DNA of 64,000 nucleotides from an uncultured Anaeromassilibacillus sp. (GTDB lineage Bacteria > Bacillota > Clostridia > Oscillospirales > Acutalibacteraceae): assembly GCA_930987725.1 (NCBI GenBank), contig CAKNKY010000004.1:44455-108454 (forward strand), read 5' to 3'. Shown here piece by piece: positions 45,465-54,800 of this stretch. The notes under the pieces are model-generated. The model was not told the DNA's origin. It searched no databases and was given only the letters and a program-made list of their open reading frames with translations. A program made the translations under genes and the position numbers. Each line of letters begins with the position of its first letter. Within the stretch, counting starts at the first letter, position 1.

Positions 45465-46175
45465 TTGGAGCCAAAGTACAAACGCGTTTTGCTCAAGCTC
45501 AGCGGAGAAGCCCTTGCGGGAAAACAACAGCACGGCATTGATTTCGACACTGTGCTCACCATCTGCGAACCGATCAAGAAATGTGTGGATATGGGCGTGC
45601 AGGTGGGCGTCGTTGTGGGCGGCGGCAATTTCTGGCGCGGCCGCAGCAGCGGCAAGATGGACAGAACGCGTGCGGACCACATGGGCATGCTTGCCACGGC
45701 GATCAATGCCCTCGGCGTGGCCGACGCGCTCGAACAGCTGGATGTGCCGGTGCGCGTGCAGACCGCCATTGCCATGCAGGAGATTGCCGAGCCCTATATC
45801 CGCAACCGTGCGGTCCGCCACCTGGAAAAGGGCCGCGTCGTCGTGTTCGGCTGCGGCACGGGCAACCCCTTCTTCTCCACCGATACCGCCGCCGCCCTGC
45901 GCGCTGCGGAGATTGATGCCGAGATCATCCTGAAGGCGACGATGGTGGACGGCGTGTATGACAGCGATCCGAAGAAAAACCCGAACGCCGTCAAATACGA
46001 TACGCTCTCCTTCCTTGAGGTGCTCAACAAGAACCTGCAGGTGATGGACAGCACGGCCGCCTCCCTCTGCCGCGATAACAAAATCGGCATCCTCGTGTTC
46101 AACATCGACGAACCGGACAATATTGTGAAAGCGATCTGCGGCGAGCCCGTCGGAACGCTTGTTAAGGAGGAGTAA
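45465..46175 (+). CDS. pyrH: Uridylate kinase (UMP kinase)
   Basis: 236 residues. [16 protein letters not shown] at the N-terminus, [27 protein letters not shown], and [20 protein letters not shown] are family marks of the hexameric amino-acid-kinase-fold enzyme that makes UDP from UMP. I chose TTG 45465 because it gives the family N-terminus ME-PKYKR; an in-frame ATG at 45450 is possible. frr follows two bases after the stop. The tsf and rpsB genes usually found upstream are not here; feoB is. Confidence 0.96.
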   Translation: MEPKYKRVLLKLSGEALAGKQQHGIDFDTVLTICEPIKKCVDMGVQVGVVVGGGNFWRGRSSGKMDRTRADHMGMLATAINALGVADALEQLDVPVRVQTAIAMQEIAEPYIRNRAVRHLEKGRVVVFGCGTGNPFFSTDTAAALRAAEIDAEIILKATMVDGVYDSDPKKNPNAVKYDTLSFLEVLNKNLQVMDSTAASLCRDNKIGILVFNIDEPDNIVKAICGEPVGTLVKEE

Positions 46176-46177
46176 AT

Positions 46178-46732
46178 ATGCAGACCGTTCTGAAAAAAGC
46201 AGAAGACCACATGAAAAAGACGATCTCCGTCCTGCAGGAGGATTATGCCGCCATCCGCGCCGGCCGTGCAAACCCCGCCGTGCTTGATAAGCTGCGCGTG
46301 GATTACTATGGCGCCCCCACCGCTATCAACCAGCTCGCGGCCGTTTCCGTGGCGGAAGCGCGCGTGCTCACCATCCAGCCGTGGGATTCCTCTGTGTGCC
46401 GCGCCATCGAGAAGGCGATCCAGACCTCCGACATCGGCATCAACCCGCAGAGCGACGGCAAGATCATCCGCATCACCTTCCCGCAGCTCACCGAGGATCG
46501 CCGCAAGGAGCTGGCGAAAGAGGTCTCGAAGATGGCCGAGGACGCGAAAGTCGCCGTGCGCAATGTCCGCCGTGAAGCGATGGATAAGCTCAAGGCGATG
46601 AAGAAGGGCGGAGATCTCACGGAGGACGATCTCAAGCAGGCCGAAAAGAAAATGCAGGATTTGACGGACAAATACTGCAAAGAGGTCGAGACCGTGGAGG
46701 CCAGGAAGAAGAAAGAAATCATGGAGATCTAA
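46178..46732 (+). CDS. frr: Ribosome recycling factor
   Basis: 184 residues, standard length. AIRAGRANPAVLDKLRVDYY near 26-45, INQLAAVSVAEARVLTIQPW, and the C-terminal helix with VAVRNVRREAMDKLK define the L-shaped RRF. With EF-G it splits post-termination ribosomes. AAGGAGG overlaps the pyrH end. It lies ten bases before uppS. Confidence 0.98.
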   Translation: MQTVLKKAEDHMKKTISVLQEDYAAIRAGRANPAVLDKLRVDYYGAPTAINQLAAVSVAEARVLTIQPWDSSVCRAIEKAIQTSDIGINPQSDGKIIRITFPQLTEDRRKELAKEVSKMAEDAKVAVRNVRREAMDKLKAMKKGGDLTEDDLKQAEKKMQDLTDKYCKEVETVEARKKKEIMEI

Positions 46733-46741
46733 GGGATCGCC

Positions 46742-47455
46742 ATGAAAGAATTGCCTCAGAAGCTTCCCGTTCACCTTGGGATTATCATGGATGGGAACGG
46801 CCGCTGGGCGAAAAAGCGCGGCTTGCCCCGTTCCGCCGGCCATGCGGCGGGCGCGCAGAATTTCCGCAAAATCACGCGCTATTGCTCGCAGATCGGCATC
46901 CGCTATCTCACTGTGTACGCTTTTTCCACCGAAAACTGGACCCGCCCGCAGGAAGAGGTTTCGGCGCTCATGCGCCTGTTCCGCCAGTATCTGGAGGAAG
47001 CGCTGCGCGATTTTCGGGATGACGACATTGTCGTCCGTTTCCTCGGCGACGTCTCGGCGTTTTCCGCGCCGCTGCGCGAGCTGATCACGGAAACACAGGA
47101 GCTTTCCGCAAACCGTTCCGGCATGGTGCTCAACATTGCCATGAACTACGGCGGCCGCGCGGAGCTCACACACGCGTTTCAGGTCCTCGCCCGCCGTGTG
47201 CAAGAGGGTTCCCTGCGCCCGGAGGACATCACGGAGGAGCGCATTTCCTCCGCGCTTTACACGGCCGGCCAGCCGGATCCGGATCTCATTATCCGGCCCA
47301 GCGGGGAACATCGCACCAGCAATTTTCTGCTGTGGCAGTCGGCCTATGCGGAATATGTGATTATGGATATCCTTTGGCCGGATTTCCGCCCGGCCGATTT
47401 GGACGCAGCCCTGCGGGAGTACGCAAACCGCAGCCGGCGCTTTGGAGGGATTTAG
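46742..47455 (+). CDS. uppS: Isoprenyl transferase (undecaprenyl diphosphate synthase)
   Basis: 237 residues. IIMDGNGRWAKKRGLPRSAG near 14-33 carries the catalytic Asp. YAFSTENWTRP and the C-terminal DLIIRPSGEHRTSNFLLWQS complete the cis-prenyltransferase signature. It makes the C55 lipid carrier from IPP and FPP for wall synthesis. The MEP-pathway genes dxr and ispG, which supply IPP, lie in the same operon. Confidence 0.97.
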   Translation: MKELPQKLPVHLGIIMDGNGRWAKKRGLPRSAGHAAGAQNFRKITRYCSQIGIRYLTVYAFSTENWTRPQEEVSALMRLFRQYLEEALRDFRDDDIVVRFLGDVSAFSAPLRELITETQELSANRSGMVLNIAMNYGGRAELTHAFQVLARRVQEGSLRPEDITEERISSALYTAGQPDPDLIIRPSGEHRTSNFLLWQSAYAEYVIMDILWPDFRPADLDAALREYANRSRRFGGI

Positions 47456-47456
47456 T

Positions 47457-48278
47457 TTGCTGAAATCAAGGGTGATCTCCGCTTCCATCCTGATCCTGTT
47501 CATCATTGCCATTGTAGCGTTCAACGATCTGTTTCCGCTGGCGCTCAATCTGGCGGTGGCGGCGGTCAGCGTGATGGGCGTCATTGAGATTGTGAAGGCG
47601 CTGGGGCTTTCCTCGAAGGTTGTGCTCCTCACGCCGAGCCTCGTGTTTGCGGCGGCGATCCCCTTTCTGCCAGGTTCTTGGCACACATTCGCCTATTATG
47701 TCTACACCGTTGTGATTTTTGCCTCGCTGATTCTCTATCACGACTCCGTTACCTTCCGGGAGACGGGCATGATCTACAGCATGACCATGCTGATTCCTTC
47801 CACGCTCGGTTCCCTGATCTCGGTGCGGGGGCTCGGCGGAGAGCACGGTATGTTCTACGTGATTGTGGCGGTGTTTGCCGCCTGGATTTCGGATGCGGGT
47901 GCGTTCATTGCCGGCAGCCTCTGGGGGCGCCACAAGCTCTGCCCCTCCATCAGCCCGAAAAAGACGGTGGAAGGCCTCGTGGGCGGTTTTGTGCTCAATG
48001 CCCTGGCCATGGTCGTGTTCGGCTTTGTGTATCAGTGGATATGCGGCGGGCAGGTGAAGATTTCCTATCTCTCGCTTGCGCTGATCGGCCTCGTAGGCGC
48101 AGGCCTCTCCGTGGTGGGCGACCTGAGCTTTTCCCTCATCAAGCGAACCTGCCACATCAAGGATTTCAGCAACATTCTGCCCGGCCACGGCGGCATTCTG
48201 GACCGCTTCGACAGCGTCATCTTTGTGGCGCCGTTTGTCTATTTTCTGGTTCAGATTCTGCCTATCACGCCGGTTTGA
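47457..48278 (+). CDS. cdsA: Phosphatidate cytidylyltransferase
   Basis: 273 residues with about eight membrane segments. The signature CHIKDFSNILPGHGGILDRF near 236-255 and CPSISPKKTVEGLVGGF near 167-183 identify the enzyme that makes CDP-diacylglycerol, the precursor of acidic phospholipids. TTG 47457 has GGAGGG seven bases upstream; an upstream in-frame TTG at 47442 does not. It begins one base after the uppS stop. Confidence 0.95.
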   Translation: MLKSRVISASILILFIIAIVAFNDLFPLALNLAVAAVSVMGVIEIVKALGLSSKVVLLTPSLVFAAAIPFLPGSWHTFAYYVYTVVIFASLILYHDSVTFRETGMIYSMTMLIPSTLGSLISVRGLGGEHGMFYVIVAVFAAWISDAGAFIAGSLWGRHKLCPSISPKKTVEGLVGGFVLNALAMVVFGFVYQWICGGQVKISYLSLALIGLVGAGLSVVGDLSFSLIKRTCHIKDFSNILPGHGGILDRFDSVIFVAPFVYFLVQILPITPV

Positions 48279-48368
48279 CGCGCCGTTCCGCATAACGGGA
48301 ACGAAATGAGGGTACTCTGAAAGCGGAGCGTTCTGCCGCCCCGCGGGAAACGAAACAGTTTTTATGTG

Positions 48369-48396
48369 CAAAGCCGCCCGTTCCGGACGGCTTTTG
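48369..48396. terminator. Hairpin between cdsA and dxr, possible terminator
   Basis: GCAAAGCCGCCCG pairs with GGACGGCTTTTGC around TTCC. The stem is symmetric and A/T-ended but the T run is short, so readthrough into dxr is likely. The 201-bp gap 48279-48479 holds nothing else I recognise. Confidence 0.5.
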
Positions 48397-48479
48397 CGCC
48401 GTTATTGCAGGACTGTGCCGCTTTGTCGCTTTCTTGTGTTCCGCGCGGCGGCGTCCTCACAAAGGAGATGGAAAACGGC

Positions 48480-49637
48480 ATGAAAAAAACGATCGCCCTG
48501 CTGGGCTCCACCGGTTCCATCGGCACACAGACGCTCGACGTGGCCCGCGGCCTGGGCCTCTCCGTGTGCGCGCTGGCGGCCCGCAGAAACATCACGCTCC
48601 TCGAGCGGCAGATCCGCGAATTCCGCCCGCGGGTGGCCGCTGTTTTTGACAGCCGCGCCGCCTCGCAGCTGCGCGTGGCCGTGGCGGATACATCCACCCG
48701 CGTGCTCGAGGGCATGGAGGGCCTGTGCGAGGCGGCCTCCCTCGGGGAAGCCGATCTCGTGTGCAACGCCGTGGTGGGCATGGTGGGCCTGCAGCCTACG
48801 CTGGCGGCCATCGCGGCGGGCAAAGACATTGCGCTTGCGAACAAGGAAACGCTTGTGGCCGGCGGCGCGCTCGTCACGGCGCGGGCGGAGGCAAAGGGCG
48901 TGCGCCTGTTCCCAGTGGACAGCGAGCACTCCGCCATCTTCCAGTGCCTGCAGGGCAGCCCCGGCCCGCAGGCCGTCTCCCGTCTCATCCTCACGGCGTC
49001 CGGCGGCCCCTTTTTTGGCAAAACGCGCGATGAGCTTGCTTCCGTCACACCAGAGCAGGCGCTGCGCCACCCAAACTGGAACATGGGGGCGAAGATCACC
49101 GTGGATTCCGCCACCATGATGAACAAGGGCCTCGAGATCATGGAGGCCTCGTGGCTGTTCCGCATGCCGCCCTCGCGGATCGACGTCGTAGTGCACCGCG
49201 AAAGCGTCGTCCATTCGCTGATTGAGTACACGGATCATTCCGTGCTGGCTCAGCTCGGCGTGCCGGATATGCGCATTCCCATTCAGTATGCCGTCACCTA
49301 CCCGGCGCGTGTTCCTTCGCCCGTGCGCCGGCTGGATCTGGCGGACTGGGGTACCCTTACCTTCTTCCGGCCGGACGGCGAAGCGTTCCCCGCCATGCAG
49401 GCGGCCCGGAACGCGCTCGAGCGCGGCGGGGTGGCCCCGGCGGCGCTCAACGGCGCAAACGAGGCCGCCGTAGGCTTGTTTTTGCAGGGCAGGCTGCCCT
49501 TCCTGCGCATCGCCGAGCTGGCGGAGGCCGCGTCTCTGGCGCAGCCGGCAGGGGAGGGCTCGCCCTCGCTGGAAGAGATTCTCGAAGCGGACCGCGCCGC
49601 GCGTGCCTTTGTTCTCTCGCACGCGGGGACTGAGTAA
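48480..49637 (+). CDS. dxr: 1-deoxy-D-xylulose 5-phosphate reductoisomerase
   Basis: 385 residues. NADPH site LLGSTGSIGTQTLDV near 7-21, LANKETLVAGG, the metal/substrate motif VDSEHSAIFQCLQG, and HPNWNMGAKITVDSATMMNK. It converts DXP to MEP, the committed step of the MEP isoprenoid pathway; ispG downstream is a later step. I chose ATG 48480 because AAAGGAG lies 12 bases before it; an ATG at 48468 would touch that site. Confidence 0.96.
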   Translation: MKKTIALLGSTGSIGTQTLDVARGLGLSVCALAARRNITLLERQIREFRPRVAAVFDSRAASQLRVAVADTSTRVLEGMEGLCEAASLGEADLVCNAVVGMVGLQPTLAAIAAGKDIALANKETLVAGGALVTARAEAKGVRLFPVDSEHSAIFQCLQGSPGPQAVSRLILTASGGPFFGKTRDELASVTPEQALRHPNWNMGAKITVDSATMMNKGLEIMEASWLFRMPPSRIDVVVHRESVVHSLIEYTDHSVLAQLGVPDMRIPIQYAVTYPARVPSPVRRLDLADWGTLTFFRPDGEAFPAMQAARNALERGGVAPAALNGANEAAVGLFLQGRLPFLRIAELAEAASLAQPAGEGSPSLEEILEADRAARAFVLSHAGTE

Positions 49638-49645
49638 TTTCGGAG

Positions 49646-50746
49646 GTGGTCTTCATAACCCAGGTGCTGCTGGTGATCCTTGCCGTCCTGCTGTTCGGCC
49701 TTGTGATCACGATCCATGAATTCGGTCATTTCTTCACCGCCAAGCTGTGCAAAATCCGCGTCAACGAGTTTTCCGTTGGCATGGGGCCGCAGCTGCTCAG
49801 CTTCCGCAAAGGGGAGACACAGTATTCCCTGCGCCTGCTCCCGATCGGCGGGTACTGCGCCATGGAGGGGGAGGAGGAGGACAGCGACGATGAGCGCGCG
49901 TTCAACCGCAAGCCGGTGTGGAAGCGCATTCTTGTGGTGGCAATGGGCGCCGTCATGAATATTCTGCTGGGCCTTGTGCTCATGGTGATCCTTGTGGCGC
50001 AGACGCCGCTGCTCGGCTCGAACATCGTCGCCCGGTTTGAGGACAATTCGGCGCTGCAGGAGGCCGGCATCCAGGTGGGGGACCGCATTACCTCCATCAA
50101 CGGCTACACCGTACGCACGGATCGCGACGTGCAGTTTGCCCTCTCGATTATCGGCCTGGAGGGGGAGGAGGAGCCCGTCGTGCCGTTCACAGTGGACCGC
50201 GAGGGCCAGAGCCTCACATTCCCGGAGGTCCGGCTGCAGACGACGGAGACGGAGGACGGGCAGCGCGCTATCGTGTTTGATTTTAAGGTGCTCGCCATTC
50301 CGAAAAACGTGGGCACCGTGTTGTGGAAGGCGGTGGAGGACACTGTCTCTGTCGTGCGGCTCGTGTGGCAGAGCGTGTATATGCTTCTCACGGGCCAGTT
50401 TGGGATCAACGATCTGGCCGGGCCGGTGGGCACGGCGTCCGTCATCACGCAGGCGGCGTCCGCCGGGCTGGAGAGCAGCGGCTTTTTCGGCGCGCTGAGC
50501 AACATCGTCTATCTCATCATGATCATCACCGTCAATCTCGGCATCATGAACCTTCTGCCGATCCCGGCGCTGGACGGCGGCCGCCTGCTTTTCCTCATCA
50601 TCGAGGGCATCGTGCGGCGCCCCATTCCGCGCCGCTTCGAAGGCTGGATTACGGCTGCGGGTTTCATTTTCCTTATCGGCCTCATGATAGTGGTGACATT
50701 CAGCGATATTCTGCGCCTGGTGACAGGCCGGGGATTGGGGGCATAA
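49646..50746 (+). CDS. rseP: Site-2 intramembrane metalloprotease RseP/RasP
   Basis: 366 residues. The zinc site ITIHEFGHFFTAKL near 22-35, a PDZ domain around 120-210 (LQEAGIQVGDRITSINGYTV) and a second metal motif MNLLPIPALDGGRLLF near 304-319 define a site-2 protease. In Firmicutes it cleaves anti-sigma factors and leftover signal peptides inside the membrane. The start is uncertain: GTG 49646 overlaps the GGAGG; an ATA at 49655 or a GTG at 49664 is better spaced. Confidence 0.94.
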   Translation: MVFITQVLLVILAVLLFGLVITIHEFGHFFTAKLCKIRVNEFSVGMGPQLLSFRKGETQYSLRLLPIGGYCAMEGEEEDSDDERAFNRKPVWKRILVVAMGAVMNILLGLVLMVILVAQTPLLGSNIVARFEDNSALQEAGIQVGDRITSINGYTVRTDRDVQFALSIIGLEGEEEPVVPFTVDREGQSLTFPEVRLQTTETEDGQRAIVFDFKVLAIPKNVGTVLWKAVEDTVSVVRLVWQSVYMLLTGQFGINDLAGPVGTASVITQAASAGLESSGFFGALSNIVYLIMIITVNLGIMNLLPIPALDGGRLLFLIIEGIVRRPIPRRFEGWITAAGFIFLIGLMIVVTFSDILRLVTGRGLGA

Positions 50747-50750
50747 ACGT

Positions 50751-51785
50751 ATGAGCAGGCAGATCCGTGCGGGCGCTGTCGCCATTGGCGGCGGCGCCCC
50801 CGTTACCGTTCAGTCCATGCTGAACGTCCCCTCCACCGATGTGGAGGGGAGCGTTCGCCAGGCAAAGGCGCTTGAGGCCGCCGGCTGTGAGCTGATCCGC
50901 GCCGCCGTGCCGGATCAGGCGGCCGTCCGCCTGATTGCGGCGCTGAAGGAGGCCGTTTCCGTGCCCATTGTGGCGGACATTCACTTTGACTACCGCCTGG
51001 CGCTCGAATCGGCCGCCGCCGGCGTGGACAAAATCCGCATCAACCCCGGCAACATTGGCGACGATAGTCGCGTGAAGGCTGTGGCGGATGCCTGCCGCAC
51101 GCGCGGCATCCCGATCCGCGTCGGTGTGAACTCCGGTTCCGTCGAAAAGGAGATCCTCGCGAAATATGGCGGCCCCACACCGGAGGCGCTCGTGGAGAGC
51201 GCGCTCTATCACGCCTCGCTGCTCGAGCGGTTTGATTTCCACGACATCGTGCTTTCCCTGAAGTCTTCCACGGTGGATTCCACCATCCGGGCCTATGAGC
51301 TGTGCGCCGCGCGCTGTGATTACCCGCTTCACCTCGGCGTTACGGAGGCAGGCACGGCGCGCATGGGCCTCATCAAGTCGGCGATCGGCATCGGTTCGCT
51401 GCTGCAGCGCGGCATCGGGGACACGATCCGTGTCTCGCTCACGGCTGATCCGGTGGAGGAGGTCCGCGCCGGTCAGGACATTCTGCGGGCGCTCGGCCTG
51501 CGTCCCGGCCCGCAGCTCGTCTCCTGCCCCACGTGCGGCCGGACGCGCATCGATCTTATCCCGATCGCAAATGAGGTGGAACGACGCCTCGCTTCCTGCC
51601 GGAAGACTATCAAGGTGGCCGTGATGGGTTGTGTGGTGAACGGCCCCGGGGAAGCGCGCGAAGCGGACGTCGGCATCGCCGGCGGCAAGGGGGAGGGCCT
51701 GATCTTCCGAAAAGGGCAGATCCTGCGCAAGGTGCCGGAGGACCGGCTGGTGGACGAGCTGATGCTCGAGATCGAAAAACTGTGA
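50751..51785 (+). CDS. ispG: 4-hydroxy-3-methylbut-2-enyl diphosphate synthase
   Basis: 344 residues, the short two-domain form. The TIM-barrel part has VTVQSMLNVPSTDV, ADIHFDYRLAL and DKIRINPGNIG. The C-terminal [4Fe-4S] site uses the cysteines in SCPTCGRTRID and VMGCVVNGPGEA. It makes HMBPP in the MEP pathway. It takes the place that proS holds between rasP and polC in Bacillus. ATG 50751 begins four bases after the rseP stop. Confidence 0.97.
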   Translation: MSRQIRAGAVAIGGGAPVTVQSMLNVPSTDVEGSVRQAKALEAAGCELIRAAVPDQAAVRLIAALKEAVSVPIVADIHFDYRLALESAAAGVDKIRINPGNIGDDSRVKAVADACRTRGIPIRVGVNSGSVEKEILAKYGGPTPEALVESALYHASLLERFDFHDIVLSLKSSTVDSTIRAYELCAARCDYPLHLGVTEAGTARMGLIKSAIGIGSLLQRGIGDTIRVSLTADPVEEVRAGQDILRALGLRPGPQLVSCPTCGRTRIDLIPIANEVERRLASCRKTIKVAVMGCVVNGPGEAREADVGIAGGKGEGLIFRKGQILRKVPEDRLVDELMLEIEKL

Positions 51786-51825
51786 ACCGGCTGCCGGCCG
51801 GTTCGGGAAAGGAGGGCGATGTGCC

Positions 51826-54800
51826 ATGAACAAATCCTTCGGCGAATTTTTTCAGCCGTTTCTGAATACGGCGGAGCTGCCGGAAGCGGTGGCAAAGGGC
51901 GAGATCACTGCCCTGCAGGTGGATTCCGCCTCCCGCAGCATCACCGCCACCGTCCTGTTTCCCGTGCTCGTGGACAGGGCCGATCTCTATGAGGCGGAAA
52001 AACGCGTGGCGGGCGCGCCTGCCCTGCAGCTGCAGCATGCGCGGCTGCGCCCGAAATTTCCGCCCGATTCCTTCAGCGCCGATTATCTGCCCAGCCTGGT
52101 GCGTGAGATGAAGCGGAGGGATGCGAGCATCAACGGCACGTTCTCCGACGCGACTGCCCGGTTGGAGGACGGGAAGATCGTCGTTACCCTGGCGCACGGC
52201 GGCGCGGATCTCATGCGCCAGCGCCATGTGGACAGGCTCATGAGCCGCGTGATCTCCGAGGAATTCGGCCTCTCCGTGGCTGTGGATTTTGACGGCGTCA
52301 CCAAGGTGGACGGCGAGAGCGCCGCCTATCTCGAGCGCCAGCGCAGCACGGAGGAGAAGCTGCGCCGCCAGGCCGCGCAGGACGAGATGGCCCAGTATGA
52401 GAGCATGATGAACCGCCCCTCGCCGCATGAGCGGAAGGCGGCCGCGCGCGCGCAATCTTCCCCGGCGCAGCGCGTCGGCACGGGCGGTTCGGCGGAGACG
52501 TGGGGAGAACGCGTGCCGCCCGTCGTCACCGTGCGCAGCGGCGCCACGCTCCGGCCCGCCATCGTGCCGGAGACGATGAAAGAGGTGTTCGGCCGCATGG
52601 GCCGCGTGCGCCTGCAGCCGCTCGACCACATTTCGCCGGATGCCGGAAGCGCGGCCGTGTGGGGCGAGATCTTCTCGGTGGAGACACGCCTCACACGCGA
52701 CCAGAGCCGCAAGATCTATTCCATCAACATCACCGATTACACCGGTTCCATCACGCTCAAGCTGTTGCAGGACGCGAAGCAGTGCCAGGCGCTCGACGCG
52801 CTCGGCAAGGGCACCAGCATTGTGGTGCGGGGCGAGGTGGAGTATGACAAATACGACCACGAGATCGTGCTGCGCCCGCGCGCCATCGCCACGGTGGATC
52901 AGTTCCGCGTGGAGGATGACGCCCCCGTCAAGCGCGTGGAACTCCATTTACATACGAATATGTCGAGCATGGACGGCGTCACCGGCGCGGCGGATCTCGT
53001 CAAGCGCGCCGCCGCCTGGGGCCACAAGGCCGTCGCCATCACCGATCACGGCGTGGCACAGGCTTTTCCGGACGCTATGAACGCCGTGGAAGCCATCCAC
53101 AAAAAGGGCGGCGATCTCAAGCTCATCTACGGCATGGAAGCCTATTTCTGCAACGACATGGTGCCGGCCGTCAAGGGGGAGACGGAGCGGCCCTTCGACG
53201 GCGAGTTTATCGTGTTCGATATTGAGACAACGGGCCTCAGCCCCGTGCAGGATCGCGTCACGGAGATCGGCGCGGTCCGCGTGCGCGGCGGCGAGGTGGT
53301 GGAGGAGCAGGACTGGCTCGTCGATCCGGAGCGCCCCATCCCGGCGAACATCACGGCCCTCACCGGCATCACGGACGAGATGGTCCGCGGCCAGCTCAAG
53401 GAGGGCGAGGCGCTGGAAGCGTTCGAGCGCTTCTGCGGGCCGGACGCCGTGCTGGTGGCCCACAACGCGGAATTCGACGTCTCCTTCCTGCGCGGCGCCG
53501 CACGCCGCTGCGGCAGGGACTTCCCCTATACCTATGTGGATACGCTTCCCATGTGCCGCTCCCTGCTCACCGGCATAAAAAACAATAAGCTGGACACGGT
53601 GGCCGCCTATTTCAAGGCGCCCGCCTTCAATCATCACCGCGCGTCCGACGATGCGAAGACACTGGCCTTCATCTTCACCCGGCTGCTGGAACGGCTGCAT
53701 GAGGACACGGGCGCGGAGCGGCTGCAGCAGATCAACACCTCGCTCACCGGCGGGGACTGGAAGAAGCTGCGTCCCTATCACCAGATCATCCTGGTGCAGA
53801 ACCAGAAGGGCCTCAAGAATCTCTATAAGCTCATTTCGATTTCACACCTGGAAACGTTCTTCAAAAAGCCGCGCATCCTCAAAAGCACGCTCATGCAGTA
53901 CCGCGAAGGGCTCCTGCTTGGCAGCGCCTGCGAGGCGGGCGAGCTGTTCCGCGCCGTGTTCAACGGCGCGCCCTGGGCGGAGTTGTGCCGCATCGCGGAA
54001 TTTTACGATTACCTGGAGATCCAGCCTATCGGCAACAACGCGTTTATGATCCGCGATGGCCAGGTCAAGGATGAGGAACAGCTGCGTGAATTCAACCGCA
54101 CGATCGTCCGCCTGGGCGAAAAGCTCGGCAAGCCGGTTGTCGCCACGTGCGACGTGCACTTCATGGACCCGAAGGATGCCGATTACCGCCGCATCCTCAT
54201 GGCCGGCCAGGGCTACAGCGACGCAGACAACCAGGCGCCGCTCTATTTCCGCACCACGCCGGAAATGCTGCAGGAGTTTGCCTATCTCGGCGAGGAGAAG
54301 GCATACGAGGTTGTGGTGACGAACCCCAACCGGATCGCGGATCTCATCGAGGAGGTGCGCCCCATCCCGGAGGGCGTGTTCCCGCCGTTCATCGACGGCG
54401 CGGAGGAGCAGCTCAACAGCATCTGCTGGAAGCGCGCAAAAGAAATTTACGGCGATCCCCTGCCGGAGATCGTGCAGAAGCGGCTCGAGCGCGAGCTCGG
54501 CTCCATCAACAAGCACGGCTTTTCCGTGCTGTACATGACGGCGCAGAAGCTGGTTGCCAACAGCGAGGAACACGGCTATCTGGTCGGCTCGCGCGGCTCC
54601 GTCGGTTCGTCGTTCGTGGCCAGCATGTCCGGCATTTCGGAGGTCAATCCCCTTGTGCCGCACTACATCTGCCCCTATTGCAAGAACAGCGAATTTATCA
54701 CGGACGGCAGCTACGGCTCCGGCTTTGACCTGCCGCCGAAGAAATGCCCGAAGTGTGGTTCCGATTACGACAGAGACGGCCACAATATCCCCTTCGAGAC

